Part shown: piece by piece, positions 60,701 through 63,525 of the stretch | How positions within the stretch are numbered: the stretch's first letter is position 1 | How the letters are laid out: every line of letters begins with the position of its first letter | DNA from: Micromonospora rosaria | GTDB taxonomy: Bacteria; Actinomycetota; Actinomycetes; Mycobacteriales; Micromonosporaceae | Reading direction: 5' to 3' | DNA: 63,525 nucleotides | NCBI RefSeq assembly: GCF_001567585.1 | Contig: NZ_LRQV01000024.1 | Span: 1 to 63,525 of the forward strand | Made by a program: the position numbers and the translations under genes | Notes under the pieces: model-generated | The model's database searches: none | Told to the model about the DNA's origin: nothing | The model's input: only the letters and a program-made list of their open reading frames with translations

Positions 60701-60796
60701 GTTGAGCTGGACGCGGGCGGGGTCGACGTGCTGGAGGCGGTCGGCGAGTTGCTGCGTGATCATGTGCTCGTAGATGCCCCGTCCAAGATCCGTCAC
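57731..60796 (-). CDS. PLD nuclease-SF2 helicase-DUF3427 defence protein
   Basis: The 1021-residue protein has three parts. A phospholipase D-type nuclease (about 130-280) has the HKD pattern LHAKAW and GSSNLSK. A superfamily 2 helicase follows, with Walker A MATGTGKT (about 343-350), DEFHH (about 434-438), GLTATPD and QQLGRGLRLD (about 636-645). A C-terminal DUF3427 region (about 700-1020) carries RNEACAAFGMTNPGSLREGVK, SPTTMYADRAITDRLFQWESQSSTSAASATGQRYVQH. The GTG at 60796 follows a -10 box by 7 nt (leaderless). The nuclease downstream is coupled to it. Such helicases are found in phage-defence loci; the mechanism of this pair is inference. Confidence 0.85.
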   Translation of the reverse strand: MTDLGRGIYEHMITQQLADRLQHVDPARVQLNQLDPADAHEILAQHLATLARRALQAVPGGDDKLNRQVALANRIAERIADLEPAAVDARDQVTDARNLLYAIAAPPTPPAEPSFPPRPTTPLSTGALLVNGRHQPRIGHEINHELASADSVDLLCAFIKWTGLRTVEPALRELRRRGGRLRVITTTYLGATDQRALDRLAELGAEIKVSYETRTTRLHAKAWLFRRANGLTTAYVGSSNLSKAALHDGLEWNVRISNVEQRQVIDTFAATFEDYWHDPAFEAYDPARDAEQLQQALRGERPTDAPVELAHLDVRPYPYQAEILADLDAERQVHGRHRNLVVMATGTGKTVVAALDYRRLHRAGTVDSLLFVAHQEQILRQSRSTFRQVMGDGSFGELLVGGERPHQARHVFASIQSLHRREVDPEAYDMVIVDEFHHAEAPTYARLLERLRPRVLLGLTATPDRADGGDVRRWFDGRAAVELHLWDALERQLLAPFQYFGLHDDTDLSRLRWRRGQGYDRAELEALYTADHARARLILRATRDTVDVPRMRALGFCVGIGHAEFMADWFTRHGVPSAAVTSTVDQPARHDLIRAFKAGRLRALFTVDLFNEGVDLPMVDTILMLRPTESATIFLQQLGRGLRLDDDKACLTVLDFIGGQHANFRFDLRWRALTGVSRRAVREAVEQDFPALPSGCHVQLDRVAKDVVLANLKSALPNSRRALVAELRQLGDVTLATFLTETGLEIEDVYRSATLGGWTGLRRAAGLPVPPAGPDDATLGRAIGRMLHLDDVDRLDLLARVAAGKHPAAGDRLWDLLHFDLWGPNVPLSARDERLARLWAEPARCAELHQVAEVLRDRIHRVTVPLGPLRVHARYSRNEACAAFGMTNPGSLREGVKWLPEARADLFFVTLVKSAQHYSPTTMYADRAITDRLFQWESQSSTSAASATGQRYVQHAERGSSVHLFVRESRVPDRDLGAPAYRYAGPMTYRSHTGDRPMRIVWELTYPLPADLYAAARAIAA

Positions 60797-60803
60797 CGGG
60801 GGG

Positions 60804-60809
60804 AGGCTA
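60804..60809 (-). promoter_or_regulatory. defence operon -10 box (leaderless)
   Basis: On the minus strand TAGCCT is followed by 7 nt and the GTG of the helicase gene at 60796. No good -35 box is visible. Confidence 0.45.
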
Positions 60810-61171
60810 ACCAACCGATCACCTGCCCCGCTGCCCTGCCCTGTCCTGCCGACTTGTGACAGGCGGTACGTAGACAGCCACTTCCGTCTGCTGCAACGCG
60901 CCGAGAGCTGTCAACTGTCCGCTTTGCGACACTGGCTTCGCTTGGCTCACTTCATGTAAGGAGGTTACTCAAATAAACTACTCACAGTGATTGATGTTGT
61001 CCTATAGTGAGTGATGTGTCGGATTGTTCTGTTTTGAGGAAAGATAAATGCTTCTAGGTTGGCGAATCGCGAAGTTCTTCTGCTGCGTTAGGCTCACTTG
61101 GAGCTTCAACCGTAAGTGACGTTTGAAAGTTTAACTCAGCGTCTTGCTGTCTAAGGCTATTGAGGTGTGTT
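60810..61171. other. composition boundary upstream of the GmrSD-like gene
   Basis: From about 60,860 the DNA becomes far less GC-rich and stays so to the end of the next gene. A plus-strand -10-like TATAGT is at 61003-61008, but the -35 region is poor. ACTCAC and GTGAGT (around 60980 and 61006) form a loose inverted repeat over the same area and could be an operator. GAGGTG at 61163-61168 is the probable ribosome site of the next gene. No tRNA or attachment-site repeat is visible here. Confidence 0.4.
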
Positions 61172-63208
61172 TTGCGGGCAAACGAAACTACGCTCCGAAC
61201 GCTTCTGCAAGGCGAGAAGCAGTACATCATTCCGCTGTATCAACGGACTTATAGCTGGAAGCGCCCGCAGCTTGACCGACTTTGGTCCGATATTTTAGAG
61301 TTGCTAGATACGACAGGTACAGACAGTCATTTCCTGGGGCCTATTGTCCTTGCGCCTAGCCATAATATGACTGCCTCCGGAGTGCAGAGTTGGCTCGTGG
61401 TGGACGGTCAGCAACGCTTGACCACTCTGAGTATTCTTCTGGCGGCGATAAGAGATCTGGCGAGCGGCCCTAGCGCAAGGCTGGCGCGCAAGATAAGCAC
61501 TCAATACCTCATCAACGAATTCGCTGACGGAATAAACTCTTATACTTTGTTGCCCACCCAGGCTGATAGGGCTGCGTGGCGAGCAATCATCGATCGTATG
61601 CCGAATGCTGGCGGTGCGGATAAGATCGGCGATGCTTACAGGTTTTTCCGGTCGAAAATCGATCAGCTTTTCCTAGACGCCGTTGGCGATTCCGAAGGCG
61701 ATGAAGTGCTAGAGAAGCTCGAGGGCATTGTTGCCACAAAGCTCTCATTTGTGGAAATCTCTGCTCAGGCCGGCGACAACGCCTACAGGATCTTCGAGTC
61801 TTTGAACAATACCGGTCTGAAGCTAACGCAGGCAGATCTTCTCCGGAACTATCTATTTATGCGTTTGCCGGAGACTTCTGAGCGTGTGTATGAGCAGCAT
61901 TGGCTTCCTCTCCAAAATCTGCTTGATGAACAAAGCCTTGTTGACTTGATATGGCTCGATTTGGTTTTGAAGGGGAATAAGCGAGCGACACTTCATTCGA
62001 TCTATGAGGAGCAACATAGGTTTCTGGAGACGCTCGGCTCTGAAATCGCGATCGAACAGTGGATAGTGGCACTGAACCACAAAGCGCGAGTCTTTGATAG
62101 GGTCTTGAACCCTGAAAAAGAGAGTGATCCAATTATCCGCTATGCGTTGGATCGCCTTCGTCGTTGGAAGGCGCGAGTCGTGCACCCGGCGGCACTGCAT
62201 GTTCTTCTTTCATATGAAGACGGAAAGATGAATTCGCAAGAGGTTTCGGATGCCCTGCGTGCTGTAGAAAGCTACCTCGTTCGACAGCTCATTGTAGGAA
62301 CCGGAAGGGCGGGGAGTAACGTCCTGCTTGCTGATCTAATCCGAACGCTCGGTGATAAGGTGCCTCGACAGGATCAGATCATTAAAATCCTGACTGGTCA
62401 GAGAAGACGTTTTCCTACCGATCAGCAAGTTCGTGCTGCAATGCTCGAGCAGCCGTTCTACTGGCGTGGTAGAGAATGGCAGAAGTTTTACATACTTCGG
62501 TGTCTTGATGAGGCTGCCGGACGCACCGAGGTTGTGGATTACGAAAACTCCGGTTTGTCAATCGAGCACGTTATGCCTCAAAAGGCTACTGCGGCTTGGT
62601 TGAACGAGCTTGAGTATGATCTCGAAGAGTTCGAGTCTGCCGAGGATGCACATCAAGCGCTCGTTCATGCTATCGGAAACCTCACTCTATCAGGATATAA
62701 CGGATCTCTTTCAAATAAGAACTTTCCTGATAAGAGGGAAATTTTGGCCAAAAGTGGCCTTTCTATGAATCTTTCGATTGCTGACTCTGCCCGTTGGGGT
62801 GTGGCTGAAATCCGTCAGCGGGGCGAGTTCCTTGCAAACAAGGCAATTGAAATCTGGCCAGGTCCTGGAGAAAGTCACAATCCTGCTGTTGATCGGCGTC
62901 TCGCTAGCGCTAGGCAGGTCTTGAGCCTGATACCGGCTGGTTGTTGGACTAATCTCCTTAGTCTTGCTCAAGCTATTGGCACGCACCGCCGAACTATCGG
63001 AAAGCTTCTGGCTGAGAACGAGCTGACGAACTCGCATCGAGTGCTGCTCCGGGATGGGTCGATTCCGGCTGGCTCTGTCGATAGTCAAGAGTGGCTGTCT
63101 AGGCTGGAAGCTGAGGGCGTGAAGTTCGACGCGCGAGGGCGGGCGAACAAGTCTCAGCATGTCGATGCTGTCGAACTTGTATATCCTGACGGGAGTTTAA
63201 CGGAGTAG
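61172..63208 (+). CDS. GmrSD-like DUF262-DUF1524 restriction endonuclease with C-terminal alkyltransferase-like domain
   Basis: The 678-residue protein has an N-terminal DUF262 domain (about 1-230; YIIPLYQRTYSWKRPQLDRLW, then VVDGQQRLTTLSILLAAIRD with the nucleotide-binding DGQQR, and ESLNNTGLKLTQADLLRNYL), then a DUF1524 HNH domain (about 430-560; IEHVMPQ, AIGNLTLSGYN, LSNKNFPDKREIL), then a C-terminal segment (about 575-665) resembling the DNA-binding domain of O6-methylguanine-DNA methyltransferase (IPAGCWTNLLSLAQAIGTHRRTIGKLLAEN, SHRVLLRDG). The reactive PCHR cysteine is absent. GmrSD-type enzymes cut modified phage DNA. Start TTG 61172 has GAGGTG upstream; TTG 61160 is possible. Confidence 0.85.
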   Translation: MRANETTLRTLLQGEKQYIIPLYQRTYSWKRPQLDRLWSDILELLDTTGTDSHFLGPIVLAPSHNMTASGVQSWLVVDGQQRLTTLSILLAAIRDLASGPSARLARKISTQYLINEFADGINSYTLLPTQADRAAWRAIIDRMPNAGGADKIGDAYRFFRSKIDQLFLDAVGDSEGDEVLEKLEGIVATKLSFVEISAQAGDNAYRIFESLNNTGLKLTQADLLRNYLFMRLPETSERVYEQHWLPLQNLLDEQSLVDLIWLDLVLKGNKRATLHSIYEEQHRFLETLGSEIAIEQWIVALNHKARVFDRVLNPEKESDPIIRYALDRLRRWKARVVHPAALHVLLSYEDGKMNSQEVSDALRAVESYLVRQLIVGTGRAGSNVLLADLIRTLGDKVPRQDQIIKILTGQRRRFPTDQQVRAAMLEQPFYWRGREWQKFYILRCLDEAAGRTEVVDYENSGLSIEHVMPQKATAAWLNELEYDLEEFESAEDAHQALVHAIGNLTLSGYNGSLSNKNFPDKREILAKSGLSMNLSIADSARWGVAEIRQRGEFLANKAIEIWPGPGESHNPAVDRRLASARQVLSLIPAGCWTNLLSLAQAIGTHRRTIGKLLAENELTNSHRVLLRDGSIPAGSVDSQEWLSRLEAEGVKFDARGRANKSQHVDAVELVYPDGSLTE

Positions 63209-63525
63209 ATGGCCCGATTATTGCGGTCGAATCAGACGTTTTCCGTGTGCCTCTGGGTGTCGTCGTGACGGGCCATCGAAGGTTTCGTCTTCTGCTCGTT
63301 GGGTGTGATGTTGCAGTTTGCAATCCTCCGGACATCGGCGGCTTCGGTTGGTGACACGCCTCTAGGCTAGCGGGTCCGTCGGGTTGCGTCGGCACACGAA
63401 CGATTACCGGGTTTCTAGCGTCGGTGAGGGTTAGCGGCAAGCCCTTGCGGCGGTGCGGCAGAGGGCAGCTAGGGCGTGTGTCGAAGTCGGTGGTGGCGCC
63501 TGAAATGGTGTGACCGTTCGGCGTG
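63209..63525. other. end of window, no gene called
   Basis: Nothing is recognised on the plus strand. On the minus strand a frame is open from the window edge down to about 63100, but its sequence looks unrelated to any family I know and it runs into the end of the GmrSD gene, so it is not called as a gene. GC content recovers towards the host level here. Confidence 0.4.

Overview
The window looks like chromosomal DNA of a high-GC actinobacterium, most probably a member of the Micromonosporaceae (Micromonospora or a close relative). The evidence is the very high GC of almost all genes, frequent GTG starts, a tmRNA with tag AKQNRADFALAA, an actinobacterial comF-hpf-secA-Rv3235-like order, a SigE-type ECF sigma factor, and many starts lying only 6-8 nt below a TANNNT -10 box (leaderless mRNAs).

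Layout. 1-7.6 kb: end of a ComF-like phosphoribosyltransferase, hpf, two double-GNAT acetyltransferase genes, secA, an Rv3235-family gene and a small MerR/excisionase-type HTH protein. 7.8-13.6 kb: a DUF6912-like protein, a multi-pass membrane protein, pruA, a PadR regulator, a three-copy repeat and prfB. 13.7-16.5 kb: ftsE-ftsX, smpB and ssrA, so the septation ABC complex sits beside trans-translation. 16.6-24.7 kb: a lipoprotein, a benzoylformate decarboxylase-like enzyme, a YqgE/AlgH protein, tRNA-Ala(GGC), a GNAT protein, a secreted GH10-CBM2 xylanase and enolase. 25-33.6 kb: two methyltransferases, an ECF sigma factor with a membrane-anchored partner, an aldo/keto reductase, and a MoxR-type AAA+ plus VWA pair. 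33.6-34.4 kb is non-coding and is bracketed by a perfect 20-bp inverted repeat. 34.4-41 kb: a DinB-like protein, a GlxA-type regulator divergent from an MFS transporter, DUF427, a YbaK deacylase, and an FAD oxidoreductase-methyltransferase operon of the type that makes 10-methyl branched fatty acids. 41-48.4 kb: a DHA2 transporter, a Cas4-like nuclease coupled to an unknown partner, a gluconokinase and an unknown membrane protein. 48.4-55.8 kb: MarR with a Bcr/CflA transporter, an ECF42 sigma with its DGPF partner, a VOC protein, and a glycine betaine ABC operon carrying a 24-codon coupled mini-ORF.

56.8-63.2 kb is a defence island. A sulfur-binding-domain/HNH nuclease gene is translationally coupled to a PLD-helicase-DUF3427 gene. 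Next to it, in DNA of much lower GC, is a GmrSD-like DUF262/DUF1524 nuclease with a C-terminal alkyltransferase-like domain. Both look like modification-dependent (type IV-like) restriction systems, and the second looks recently acquired. With the Cas4-like nuclease pair at 42.8-45.4 kb these are the best candidates for under-described biology. Identifications rest on motifs read by eye from the translations; no database search was possible.
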